In this document: positions 1 to 7,148 of the stretch, one piece after another
Numbering within the stretch: the stretch's first letter is position 1
How the letters are laid out: the number at the start of each line of letters is the position of its first letter
From: Anaerolineales bacterium UBA5069
Lineage (GTDB): Bacteria; Chloroflexota; Anaerolineae; Caldilineales; Caldilineaceae
DNA length: 15,763 bases
Reading direction: 5' to 3'
NCBI GenBank assembly: GCA_002415895.1
Contig: DIAV01000391.1
Span: forward strand, 1 to 15,763
Notes under the pieces: model-generated
Told to the model about the DNA's origin: nothing
Databases searched by the model: none
Seen by the model: only the letters and a program-made list of their open reading frames with translations
Translations under genes and position numbers: made by a program

Positions 1-40
1 ACGGCGCGCTGGTGGTACTGTTACAACACAAATGAATAGA

Positions 41-193
41 TCCTTCGGGGCAGGGTGAGGGAGAAATCCCAATTCCCGATCGGCGGTAATCCGGCCACAA
101 GCTGGAGAGCCCGCGAGTTGATGGTTGACAGGAGTCCGGTGCGCGTGCAAACGCAATGCCGGCGCCGACGGTAAAGTCCGGATGAAAGAAGGA
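41..193 (+). promoter_or_regulatory. FMN riboswitch aptamer (RFN element)
   Basis: This is the RFN element that binds flavin mononucleotide and controls riboflavin synthesis or uptake genes. The P1 helix is formed by TCCTTC (41-46) and GAAGGA (188-193). The conserved blocks occur in the right order: CTTCGGGGCAGGGTGAGG near 43, ATTCCCGATCGGCGGTA near 72, AGCCCGCGAG near 108, GCCGACGGTAAAGTCCGG near 164 and ATGAAAGAAGGA ending at 193. The variable arm lies at about 121-160. The promoter must lie at or before about position 35 and is only partly inside the window. The aptamer is followed by a 190-nt expression platform and the riboflavin transporter operon, which fits its function. The match to the family is seen directly, and the choice of ligand follows from the family. 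Confidence 0.96.
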
Positions 194-243
194 GCGACAA
201 GCGTGCGGCCACTCTGCCTGCGCGTTGTCCTGCTTGCACATGC

Positions 244-279
244 CCCGGTTTCTGCGCTTTGCGCCGATACCGGGTTTTT
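244..279 (+). terminator. First terminator-like hairpin of the riboswitch leader
   Basis: CCCGGT (244-249) pairs with ACCGGG (269-274). An inner GCGC/GCGC stem (254-257 and 261-264) closes on a TTT loop. The hairpin is followed immediately by five T residues (275-279). It lies 50 nt after the aptamer and more than 100 nt before ribX, so it could stop transcription when FMN is bound. The strand ACCGGG could alternatively pair with a second GCCCCGGT copy at 334-341. Confidence 0.6.
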
Positions 280-333
280 GTTGCAGGGGAGAGCGTGCAT
301 GGCAATCAATTGTTGCCTGCGCAATCGTTTACT

Positions 334-378
334 GCCCCGGTTCGACGCGTCACAGCGTCGTTGCCGGGGCTTTTGTCT
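334..378 (+). terminator. Second intrinsic terminator just before ribX
   Basis: GCCCCGG (334-340) pairs with CCGGGGC (364-370). An inner CGACGC/GCGTCG stem (343-348 and 355-360) encloses a six-base loop. The hairpin is followed by TTTTGTCT (371-378). It ends only eight bases before the first possible ribX start codon, so it may also mask the ribosome entry region, which has no clear Shine-Dalgarno sequence. It is probably the main OFF structure of the FMN riboswitch. Confidence 0.75.
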
Positions 379-386
379 AGCAAGCA

Positions 387-1298
387 ATGGATAGCATGAA
401 CAAACAGGCTATGTCCGTGCGCTCGCTGCCGCCCGCCAAAGGCGCAGCCAGGAACGAAGCGGACGCCATGCACGAAACACAACGCCTTGGCTCAAGAGTT
501 CCCGAGGTTGATGCGCGCGAAGCAGCCGGCGCACAGGCTCGCGCCTTTGCCGGCCGCAACCGCCACCTGCTGCTTGTTCCCGTGGTGATTGCCTTCACCA
601 TTCTGCTTTGGGATGGCCTCGTGCGCTGGCAACAGTACCCCGCCTTCGTACTGCCCGCGCCCGCCGTTGTGGCGCGGCGCTTTGCCCAGGCGGCTGCCGA
701 AGGCATGCTCTGGCGACACGCGTCCACCACGATGACCGAAATCGCGCTGGGGCTGCTGCTCGGCGTGTCCACTGCGCTGGTCATGGGCTATGTGCTGGGC
801 AAGAATCGCACCATCGAGCGGCTGGTTGCGCCTTACATCGTAGCCAGCCAGAGCGTGCCCGTTGTGGCACTGGCCCCGCTTCTGGTTATCTGGTTTGGCA
901 CGGGGCTGCTGAGCAAGGTGCTGGTGGTGGCGCTCATCGCCTTCTTCCCCACGCTTATCAGTACAATTGTTGGCCTGCGCGGCGTAGACGTGGACCTGCG
1001 CGACCTCATGCGCAGCCTCAAAGCGTCGCGCTGGCAGACTTTCCACATGCTCGAACTGCCTGCCTCGCTGCCCGTGCTCTTTGGCGGCCTCAAGCTGAGC
1101 GTCATTCTCGCTGTGGTGGGGGCGGTGGTGGGTGAGTTCATGGGCGCGTCCTCCGGGCTGGGCTACATGATCAATCTGGCGCGCGGCGTACTGGACACAC
1201 CGCTCCTTTTCGTGGCCATACTCAGCCTTGTCATTCTCGCACAACTTCTCTACGGCGCCGTTGCGCTGCTGGAGCGGCGCGCCCTGCGCTGGATGTAA
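387..1298 (+). CDS. ribX: Riboflavin ABC transporter permease RibX
   Basis: This is the membrane subunit of an ABC importer in the SsuC/TauC/ThiX (BPD_transp_1) family. After a long, charged, non-hydrophobic N-terminus, hydrophobic helices can be seen at about residues 61-79, 117-137, 150-170, 177-196, 236-252 and 271-295. The EAA-type loop that docks the ATPase is at about 207-230, with the core LKASRWQTFHMLELPASLP. Riboflavin or FMN-precursor import is inferred from the FMN riboswitch directly upstream and from the neighbouring ribY, a layout described for Chloroflexus RibXY. The start is uncertain: ATG at 387, 396, 411 and 468 are all in frame, and none has a strong ribosome binding site. 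The extra 55 residues at the N-terminus suggest a later start is possible. Family assignment is firm; the substrate comes from context. Confidence 0.88.
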   Translation: MDSMNKQAMSVRSLPPAKGAARNEADAMHETQRLGSRVPEVDAREAAGAQARAFAGRNRHLLLVPVVIAFTILLWDGLVRWQQYPAFVLPAPAVVARRFAQAAAEGMLWRHASTTMTEIALGLLLGVSTALVMGYVLGKNRTIERLVAPYIVASQSVPVVALAPLLVIWFGTGLLSKVLVVALIAFFPTLISTIVGLRGVDVDLRDLMRSLKASRWQTFHMLELPASLPVLFGGLKLSVILAVVGAVVGEFMGASSGLGYMINLARGVLDTPLLFVAILSLVILAQLLYGAVALLERRALRWM

Positions 1299-1462
1299 GG
1301 GGCTCCGGCATCAAGGTGATGCGTGCGACATCGCGAAGTTGCGCTTCAGCAGCACTCTTGCAATGGACCAACCTTCAATATGCACGCTGCAATGATGATT
1401 TTTTAACATAATGGCTGGCCCCTCTGGATACACAAACGGGCCACCTGGGAGCGACACAACAC

Positions 1463-2482
1463 ATGGGAACCTCAAAAAAGTGGGCCGCTATCGCGTTGGC
1501 GTCACTGTTGTTGCTGGCAGCGTGCGCGCCTGTGGCGCCTGGCGCCTCAACAAACGCGGCAGCGCAAAATCAAGCCGTTGCGCTGGGTGTGGGCTTTGTA
1601 CCCAACGTGCAATTTGCCCCCCTCTACGTGGGCATGAAGCAGGGCATCTTTGCCGAAGAAGGCGTTGATCTGACGCTCGACTACGGCTTTGAGAATGACT
1701 ACCTCACGTTGGTTGGCACAGGCGAAAACGACTTCATGGTTGGCAGTGGCGACCAGGTCATCCTGGGGCGTGCCAACGGCCTGCCCGTGCGCTACGTTTA
1801 CAACTGGTACAGCAAGTACCCCGTTGTCCTCTTCGCTCTGCCGGAAGCGGCCATTGACACGCCCGCCGCGATGGCGGGCAAACGGATTGGCCTGCCCGGA
1901 CCCTATGGCGCCAACTATATTGCCCTGCGCGCGCTGCTCGAGGCGGGCAGCCTCACCGAAGCCGATATTCAGATGGAGAGCATTGGCTTCACACAGGCAG
2001 CCGCCGTAAGCCAGGGCATTGTGGACGGAGCCGTAGACTACGCCGTCAATGGGCCGGTGGTGCTGGCACAGTCGGGTATCTCCACCACGGTGGTAACGCT
2101 GGATGGCGTGCTCACCATGCCTGCCAACGGCCTTGTGACCAACGATCGGCTCATTGCCGAAAAGCCCGATCTGGTGGCGGCCATGGCGCGCGGTCTGGCG
2201 CGTTCGGTGGCATGGACGCTCGCCAACCCCGACGCAGCCTTTGCGATCGCGCTGGAATATGTGCCCGAGGCGGGTGGTCCCAACGAAGTGGCCAATCGCG
2301 CCGTCTTTGATGCCTCGCTCCCCTTCTGGACGCCCGCAACAGGGCGCACGCCGGGCACGACGCTAGCCGCCGATTGGGAGGAAGGCGCCGCTTTTATGCA
2401 GCGCACCGGGCTGGCCACAACATTGGTGAACGCGGACGACCTTTTCACCAACGCCTTTGCCGAACAAGCGGCCCAACCATGA
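1463..2482 (+). CDS. ribY: Riboflavin-binding lipoprotein RibY (NMT1/THI5-like)
   Basis: This is the substrate-binding subunit of the importer, exported and anchored as a lipoprotein. Residues 1-20 are a lipoprotein signal peptide (KKW, then a hydrophobic run ending LLLLAA) with the lipobox cysteine at C21. A Pro/Ala/Ser-rich linker follows to about residue 37. The mature part has NMT1/THI5-like traits: GVGFVPNVQFAPLYVGMKQG at 42-61, then an EEGVDL strand, GDQVILGRANGLPVRYV at 96-112, and GLPGPYGANYIALRALLEAG at 143-162. Its 339 residues are normal for ThiY/SsuA/RibY-type proteins. It follows ribX after 164 bp with no obvious promoter or terminator, and its stop overlaps the start of the ATPase gene. 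Riboflavin specificity is inferred from the riboswitch. Confidence 0.88.
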   Translation: MGTSKKWAAIALASLLLLAACAPVAPGASTNAAAQNQAVALGVGFVPNVQFAPLYVGMKQGIFAEEGVDLTLDYGFENDYLTLVGTGENDFMVGSGDQVILGRANGLPVRYVYNWYSKYPVVLFALPEAAIDTPAAMAGKRIGLPGPYGANYIALRALLEAGSLTEADIQMESIGFTQAAAVSQGIVDGAVDYAVNGPVVLAQSGISTTVVTLDGVLTMPANGLVTNDRLIAEKPDLVAAMARGLARSVAWTLANPDAAFAIALEYVPEAGGPNEVANRAVFDASLPFWTPATGRTPGTTLAADWEEGAAFMQRTGLATTLVNADDLFTNAFAEQAAQP

Positions 2483-3273
2483 GCAGCGCGCCCGTCGTCC
2501 TTGACATTGAGGACATCTCCAAGAGCTTTGATGAGCCAAGCGCGCGCGTCCGTGCCCTGTCCAGCATTCGCTTGCGCGTGCAGCGCGGTGAGTTCATTTG
2601 TCTGCTGGGGCCGAGCGGCAGCGGCAAAAGCACGCTGCTGCGCATTATTGCCGGCCTGGTTACACCAGACAGCGGGCGCGTGCGATTTGACGGCGCGCCC
2701 CTCACAGAGCCGCAGCGCGACATTGGCTTCGTCTTTCAAAGCACCAACCTCATGCCGTGGCGCACCGTACTGGAAAACGTACTGCTCCCACTTGAAATTG
2801 CAGGGCCGGTGGGCGATGTCGAGCGCGCCCAAGCCGTTGCCATGCTCAACCTTGTGGGGCTGCATGGCTTCCATCATGCCTACCCGCGCCAGCTTTCGGG
2901 AGGCATGAGCCAGCGCGTTGTGCTTGCGCGTACGCTGGTGCACGCACCGCGCCTGCTGTTGCTGGATGAACCCTTTGGCGCCCTGGATGCGATTACACGC
3001 GAGCGGCTCAACCTCGAGTTGCTGCGCATCCATGCGCGCGACGCGCAAACCTCTGTGATGGTCACACACAGCATCCCCGAAGCAGTGCTGCTTGCCGATC
3101 GCGTGCTCGTTCTCAGCGAACGCCCGGGCCGCATTATCGCCGATGTACCCATCCCGCTCCCGCGCCCGCGCACGCTGGCCCAAACAGGCACTGAGCACTT
3201 CGCCCGCCTGACGCTGGCATTACGTGAGCAGATTGAACTGCAGGCAGACCCCGCCGCGCAGGAATCCGCATAA
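2479..3273 (+). CDS. ABC transporter ATPase of the riboflavin importer
   Basis: This is the nucleotide-binding subunit that powers the RibX/RibY importer at the inner face of the membrane. It belongs to the SsuB/TauB/ThiZ group. All ABC motifs are present in the 264-residue protein: Walker A GPSGSGKST at 44-52, Q-loop at Q87, signature LSGGMSQR at 139-146, Walker B LLLLDEP at 159-165, D-loop ALD at 168-170 and H-loop H197. The start ATG at 2479 overlaps the ribY stop codon in an ATGA junction, which points to translational coupling. Longer in-frame starts upstream would lie inside ribY and are less likely. By analogy with ThiXYZ this would be 'RibZ', but I leave the symbol blank because that name is not secure. 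Confidence 0.92.
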   Translation: MSSAPVVLDIEDISKSFDEPSARVRALSSIRLRVQRGEFICLLGPSGSGKSTLLRIIAGLVTPDSGRVRFDGAPLTEPQRDIGFVFQSTNLMPWRTVLENVLLPLEIAGPVGDVERAQAVAMLNLVGLHGFHHAYPRQLSGGMSQRVVLARTLVHAPRLLLLDEPFGALDAITRERLNLELLRIHARDAQTSVMVTHSIPEAVLLADRVLVLSERPGRIIADVPIPLPRPRTLAQTGTEHFARLTLALREQIELQADPAAQESA

Positions 3274-3300
3274 AGCTTTTCGCGCCTGCGGTACCACCAT

Positions 3301-3321
3301 CGTACAATCAAGCGTACAATC
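3301..3321 (+). promoter_or_regulatory. Tandem TACAAT -10-like boxes before manA
   Basis: The nine-base sequence CGTACAATC occurs twice, at 3301-3309 and 3313-3321, offset by 12 bp. TACAAT is a good -10 hexamer, and the same CGTACAAT block forms the -10 of the much better promoter at 12893. No convincing -35 box sits 16-18 bp upstream of either copy, so this is a tentative promoter or a paired operator. It lies in the 89-bp gap between the ABC ATPase gene and the isomerase gene. Confidence 0.35.
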
Positions 3322-3362
3322 GTTGGCAGAATGAAGCCCCACACCACAGAAAGCGATCCTTC

Positions 3363-4355
3363 GTGGATACTTCAACCGAACCCACTCTCTACCCATTGAC
3401 CTTCACACCGGTTTTCAAGGATTACCCCTGGGGCGGGCGCAATCTCGCGCACTTCGGGCGCACGCTGCCCGACGGCATTGTGGCCGAAAGCTGGGATGTG
3501 GCGTCACACCCCAATGGTTCCAGCGCCGTGCGCGAGGGCGCGTACAAGGGCAGGTTGCTTAACGACCTCGTGGCGCAATTGGGCGAGGATCTGCTGGGTG
3601 ACAACAATGCCGCTGCGTGTGAGGCAGGGCGATTCCCGCTGCTGATCAAACTGCTCGACGCCAACAGCTGGCTCTCCGTACAGGTGCATCCCGATGATGC
3701 CTATGCGCTGGCACACGAAGGCGAACTTGGCAAAACCGAAATGTGGGTTGTACTCGAAGCGCAGCCCGGTGCAGAACTGCTCTACGGCTTCAGTCGCCCC
3801 ACCAGCAAGGAGGCGTACGCGCAAGCCGTGGCCGCAGGGCGGGGCGATGAGCCGCTGCACCGCATGGCCGTGCAGAAAGGGGACGTTGTCTTTGTGCCGC
3901 CCGGCACAATGCATGCGCTTGGCCCCGGCATTGTTGTGGCCGAGATTCAGCAGAACAGCGACACGACCTACCGCGTCTACGATTGGGGGCGCGACCGCCC
4001 TCTCCACCTCGCCAAAGCGCTGGAGGTCACGGACTTCACGCTCGTTGGCGCAAAACCCGCCACGCCCGAGATGCTTCTTGACGAACAGCCACTGCGCATC
4101 GAGCGATTGGCGAGCTGCGCCTATTTCGAAACAGAGCGCATGACGATGGCGGCGGGCAGCGCCTTCTTTGGCGCGGCAGATGGTGCGACCTTCGAGATCA
4201 TCGGCGTTGTCGAAGGCAACGCGCGCATTGAATGGGAAGGCGCGCCCGTCACGCTCCACGCTGTCGACTGGGCGCTGATACCCGCCGCCATGGGCGAGTT
4301 CGAGATTGTGGCCGAGACAGACACGCAACTGCTGCGCATCTTCGTGCCTTCCTAA
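3363..4355 (+). CDS. manA: Mannose-6-phosphate isomerase, class I
   Basis: This cupin metalloenzyme interconverts mannose 6-phosphate and fructose 6-phosphate in the cytoplasm. It links mannose use and GDP-mannose synthesis to glycolysis. The 330-residue length fits the short Bacillus-type class I form. Visible landmarks are KDYPWGG at 19-25, the zinc site QVHPDD at 107-112 (Q107, H109), GKTEMW at 123-128 (E126) and GTMHALG at 181-187 (H184), and YDWGRDRPLH at 206-215, which holds the catalytic arginine region. The start is a GTG at 3363 with only a weak purine-rich stretch upstream; no better in-frame start keeps the KDYPWGG motif. It is 89 bp after the transporter operon and 55 bp before the hydantoinase gene. 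Confidence 0.93.
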   Translation: MDTSTEPTLYPLTFTPVFKDYPWGGRNLAHFGRTLPDGIVAESWDVASHPNGSSAVREGAYKGRLLNDLVAQLGEDLLGDNNAAACEAGRFPLLIKLLDANSWLSVQVHPDDAYALAHEGELGKTEMWVVLEAQPGAELLYGFSRPTSKEAYAQAVAAGRGDEPLHRMAVQKGDVVFVPPGTMHALGPGIVVAEIQQNSDTTYRVYDWGRDRPLHLAKALEVTDFTLVGAKPATPEMLLDEQPLRIERLASCAYFETERMTMAAGSAFFGAADGATFEIIGVVEGNARIEWEGAPVTLHAVDWALIPAAMGEFEIVAETDTQLLRIFVPS

Positions 4356-4410
4356 ACCGAAGCTACAGTGAAAACTGCAATGCCATTACCATAACGATTG
4401 GGGTTGGCTC

Positions 4411-5784
4411 ATGCATGATCTTGTGATTCACAGCGGGCAGATCATCACGGCCGGCGGGCTTGAGCAGGCCGATGTCGCGATTGATGGCGAAGCCATTGCC
4501 GCAGTGGGCCATAGGCTTGAGGGGCGACAGCGGCTCGATGCCGCAGGCTGCTACGTGATCCCCGGCGGCGTGGATGAACATGTGCACATGCAACTGCCGC
4601 TGGCCGGCCGTGTGAGCACCGACACCTTTGCCACAGGCAGCATTGCCGCGGCCTGCGGCGGAACCACCACCTTCATTGATTTCGTCACCCCCAACCCGGC
4701 AGAGCCGCTGCTGGACGCGCTTGCCGCGCGCCAGGCCGAGGCAGACGGCCACGTTGCTGTCGACTACGCATTGCACATGACGATTCCAAGCTGGCACGGG
4801 GCTGCTGCGGAGCGTCTCGCAGACGTGCCCGCGGCGTTCGCCGCAGGCTGCACCACCTTCAAGATGTACCAGGCCTATGACGGCATGATGCTTGACGACG
4901 CGGCGCTCTACCGCGCCCTTTGCGCCGTGGCGGCGGCAGGCGGCAGCGTTGTGCTGCACAGCGAGACGGGGCCTGTGCTGGACCTGCTGCGCGCCGAAGC
5001 GCTGGCGGCCGGCCGCACCGCACCCATTGAGCATGAGCGCACGCGCCCGGCGCGCCTTGAGGCAACCGCCATCGCGCGCGCCGCCGAACTGGCACACCTG
5101 GCCGCCTGCCCATTGCTCATTTTTCATGTGGGCAATGCCGCGGCGATTGACGCCATTACATCTGCACGCGCGCGCGGCATAGACATTTGGGGCGAAAGCT
5201 GCCCCCAATACCTGCTGCTCACGGCAGAGGCGCACCTGGGCGGGCCGGATGGTGCGCGCTTTATTTGCGCACCGCCGCTTCGTTCGCAGGCCGATCAGGA
5301 TGCTGTCTGGCGTGCGCTGGCCACCGGCGCGCTGGAGGTTGTGAGCACCGACCACTGCCCGTGGACACTGGCCGAAAAGGCCCAGGCCAACTTCACACAG
5401 ATCCCCGGCGGCGTGCCCAGCATCGAGGCGCGTCTTGCGCTGCTCCACCACGCAGGCGTACATGAAGGGCGCATTTCCCTCCAGCGCTGGATTGCACTCT
5501 GCTGCACCAATCCGGCGCGGCGCATGGGGCTGGCGCGCAAGGGCGAGATTGCGCCGGGCTTTGATGCCGACATTGTGCTCTTTGACCCTGCACGCGCCAA
5601 AACGTTGAGCCGCCGCCCCGGCCACGAGACACTTCACGAGGCCGCCGACTGGACGCCCTACGAAGGTATGGAGTTAAAGGGGTGGCCCCGCCACGTGCTG
5701 CTGCGCGGCCGGCAGATTGTGCGCGATGAGGCATGGGTTGGCAGCGTGGCGGATGGGCGCTTTGTGGCGCGTGGCTCTGCGTAG
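4411..5784 (+). CDS. D-hydantoinase / dihydropyrimidinase family amidohydrolase
   Basis: This is a cyclic-amide hydrolase of the amidohydrolase superfamily, with 457 residues, the usual length. The binuclear metal site is complete: H57 and H59 in PGGVDEHVHMQLP, the carboxylated lysine K151 in FKMYQAYDG, H183 in VVLHSETG, H239 in IFHVGN and D314 in STDHCPW. The substrate loop IPGGVPSIEAR at 331-341 matches the IPnGvpGiE motif of hydantoinases and dihydropyrimidinases, and the C-terminal GEIAPGFDADIVLFDP at 378-393 is also typical. It should open hydantoin or dihydrouracil-type rings, but no carbamoylase or uracil-catabolic gene lies nearby, so the true substrate is open. ATG 4411 follows a GGGG at 4400-4403. 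It may be co-transcribed with manA (55-bp gap). Confidence 0.9.
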   Translation: MHDLVIHSGQIITAGGLEQADVAIDGEAIAAVGHRLEGRQRLDAAGCYVIPGGVDEHVHMQLPLAGRVSTDTFATGSIAAACGGTTTFIDFVTPNPAEPLLDALAARQAEADGHVAVDYALHMTIPSWHGAAAERLADVPAAFAAGCTTFKMYQAYDGMMLDDAALYRALCAVAAAGGSVVLHSETGPVLDLLRAEALAAGRTAPIEHERTRPARLEATAIARAAELAHLAACPLLIFHVGNAAAIDAITSARARGIDIWGESCPQYLLLTAEAHLGGPDGARFICAPPLRSQADQDAVWRALATGALEVVSTDHCPWTLAEKAQANFTQIPGGVPSIEARLALLHHAGVHEGRISLQRWIALCCTNPARRMGLARKGEIAPGFDADIVLFDPARAKTLSRRPGHETLHEAADWTPYEGMELKGWPRHVLLRGRQIVRDEAWVGSVADGRFVARGSA

Positions 5785-5789
5785 CTAAA

Positions 5790-5924
5790 TGGTGCGTCCT
5801 GCAAATGCGCGCGGGACGGCGTAGCGGCGGCTTCAGCCGCCGTTCTCGAGGACCGCCGCGATGCATACCAACGGCGGCTTGCACCGCCGCTACGCAATCC
5901 CGCGCGTACTGGCCGAATGCACCA
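5790..5924. repeat. 135-bp MITE-like inverted-repeat element
   Basis: Two 55-nt arms (5790-5844 and 5870-5924) face each other across a 25-nt centre, and 43 of 55 positions match. The termini are TGGTGC and GCACCA. The inner 26 nt of each arm (5819-5844 and 5870-5895) match at 22 positions, and each folds into its own GC-rich hairpin (CGGCGGC-TTCA-GCCGCCG on the left). The first 30 nt from 5787 recur almost exactly, inverted, at 7068-7097. It starts only a few bases after the hydantoinase stop and could act as its terminator. No target duplication is obvious. This is a mobile or REP-like repeat by structure; no transposase is present in the window. Confidence 0.8.
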
Positions 5925-5975
5925 CTCAAGCGCCGGCCCCAGATGTTGGACCCGCGCGTAAAGCAGCGACAAACG

Positions 5976-5999
5976 CGTGATCAATCAGCAGTGATCACG
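5976..5999. terminator. Palindrome between convergent genes
   Basis: CGTGATCA (5976-5983) and TGATCACG (5992-5999) form a perfect 8-bp inverted repeat with an 8-nt loop. It sits six bases beyond the stop codon of the minus-strand DUF218 gene and between that gene and the convergent hydantoinase gene. A bidirectional terminator is plausible, but the downstream T-runs are poor (CGTTTG on the minus strand). It also contains the TGATCAAT octamer that clusters upstream of herA, so an operator cannot be excluded. Confidence 0.4.
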
Positions 6000-6005
6000 G
6001 CTTCC

Positions 6006-6797
6006 TCACAGCCACCCGCGCAGCCGGTACGTCATAATCCCAATCCACTCGCGCAGCGCCAGCGTCGTCAGCCGCATGTCGTCGGCGCTGGGCACCAGGT
6101 TGAAGAGTTGCACGCTCAGGTCGGGCTGCAGGTAGAAATCGAAGTCCGCCTGCGTCACCATGTAGTCCGTGGGCGCGGGTACGGCATCAATCCCCAGCCT
6201 CGCGAAAATGGCTGCAGCACGCGGCATGTGCATGGCCGACGTCACCAGCAGCACCCGCTGCATATCTTGCGCATCCAGAATGGCCTGCACGCCGGTTGCG
6301 TTTTCCCACGTATTGCGCGCCATCTCTTCGAGCAGGATTGCACTGCGCGGCACGCCCATGGCTGCGAGCAATTCGGCCATGACGGCGGCCTCGCTCTCCC
6401 CATAGGGACCTAATACCTCCACGCGACCGCCGCTCACAATGATGGCGGGCGCAGCGCCCTCTTTCCACAAACGCATGGCGTAGATCAGCCTGTCCCCCGC
6501 TTCGTTCACTTCATGTGTGGGCCGGGGCGCGAGCCATTCGCGCGTGGCCCCGCCCAGCACAACAATCGCATCGGCCTGCGTCCCCGCGGCCAAAGGCGGA
6601 ATCCGCCATTCAAGGCTGCGCGCACTCACCATAGCCACAAGGCGATTGCCGCTAAGCCACACCACAAGCAGCGCGCCCACAATCAGGCCGGTGCGCCAGC
6701 GCGCGTGCCTGCGCAGCAGCAGCACACCCATCAGCAGCACGCACGCCAGCCCAGCGGGATAGACGAACAAGGGCAGAAGCTTGGAAAGATAGAACAT
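6006..6797 (-). CDS. DUF218 membrane protein (YdcF/ElyC/SanA family)
   Basis: This is a 263-residue inner-membrane protein with a DUF218 domain. Two N-terminal helices are visible, at about residues 7-28 and 36-57. The domain then runs through DAIVVLGG (76-83), AIIVSGG (118-124), the acidic YGESEAAVM (132-140), ILLEEMARNTWENA (154-167) and VLLVTSAMHMPRA (182-194), which is the normal motif order of the family. E. coli relatives (ElyC, SanA) act in envelope integrity and lipid-carrier metabolism, but no exact reaction is known. I chose the start at 6797 because it opens directly into the first membrane helix. An upstream extension to 6905 is possible but adds an unlikely 36-residue leader, and no ribosome binding site is clear at either. 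It is the only minus-strand gene in the window. Confidence 0.85.
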   Translation of the reverse strand: MFYLSKLLPLFVYPAGLACVLLMGVLLLRRHARWRTGLIVGALLVVWLSGNRLVAMVSARSLEWRIPPLAAGTQADAIVVLGGATREWLAPRPTHEVNEAGDRLIYAMRLWKEGAAPAIIVSGGRVEVLGPYGESEAAVMAELLAAMGVPRSAILLEEMARNTWENATGVQAILDAQDMQRVLLVTSAMHMPRAAAIFARLGIDAVPAPTDYMVTQADFDFYLQPDLSVQLFNLVPSADDMRLTTLALREWIGIMTYRLRGWL

Positions 6798-6913
6798 GGG
6801 ATCAGAGCGTCGACCAAAACAAGGGGGCAGGATACATCTCACGTGTAAGGATACTACACCAGCCATCAGCAATGGCGTTGCTGCCCAAAGTGATGGGTGG
6901 GGCACGGATTTTG

Positions 6914-7056
6914 AGTGATACCGCTATGTGAATGACATTGACGCAAAGGCGCGGAGGCGCAAAGAAATGCAACAACAATGAAGAACCTGCTGCTTTCTTG
7001 CTTTTCTCTGCACCTCGGCGTCAGTGCGTCAATGTCCTTCTCATAGCGGTATCACT
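6914..7056. repeat. 143-bp near-palindromic repeat element
   Basis: The ends AGTGATACCGCTATG (6914-6928) and CATAGCGGTATCACT (7042-7056) are perfect 15-bp inverted repeats. The repeat continues inward through ACATTGACGCA (6935-6945) and TGCGTCAATGT (7025-7035), giving 30 of 32 matching positions per arm. Weaker symmetry runs almost to the centre: the left arm reads GCGGAGGCGCAAAGAAA and the right arm reads its approximate complement. The element is AT-richer than its surroundings and has no coding potential. It fills most of the space between the divergent DUF218 and sigma-like genes. This is a MITE-like or large-palindrome element; I see no clear target duplication. Confidence 0.75.
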
Positions 7057-7061
7057 TTAGG

Positions 7062-7097
7062 GGTGCATCCCGCGCGCATTTTCAGGACGCACCATTT
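7062..7097. repeat. Short derivative of the 135-bp repeat
   Basis: Positions 7068-7097 are the reverse complement of 5787-5816 with one difference in 30 bases. The copy also has its own facing end: GGTGCATCC (7062-7070) against GGACGCACC (7085-7093), 8 of 9 paired. It therefore looks like an internally deleted copy that kept only the terminal repeats and lost the GC-rich hairpin core. It abuts the 143-bp palindrome and lies about 50 bp upstream of the promoter at 7149. Confidence 0.75.
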
Positions 7098-7148
7098 CGT
7101 GTCCCGCTGGGCGTCTGCCACAAGACTTTAACGGGATTGTAAGCCAGC

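Noticed and set aside
1404..1409. Possible promoter (TAACAT after a T-run) between ribX and ribY
   Set aside because: No -35 box is present at a suitable distance, and ribY fits better as part of the riboswitch-controlled operon.
2038..3198. Long open frame on the minus strand opposite ribY and the ABC ATPase gene
   Set aside because: The + strand genes carry all expected family motifs; the antisense translation shows none and crosses the boundary of two real genes.
4363..5637. Long open frame on the minus strand opposite the hydantoinase gene
   Set aside because: It is a mirror of codon bias in a GC-rich gene. The + strand protein has a complete metal site, while the minus-strand translation has low-complexity Arg/Ala/Gly/His composition and no motif.
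5819..5895. Possible CRISPR-like or tandem repeat because of recurrent CGGCGGC and CCGCCG blocks
   Set aside because: The blocks are the two inverted arms of one element, with no regular spacers and no cas genes in the window.
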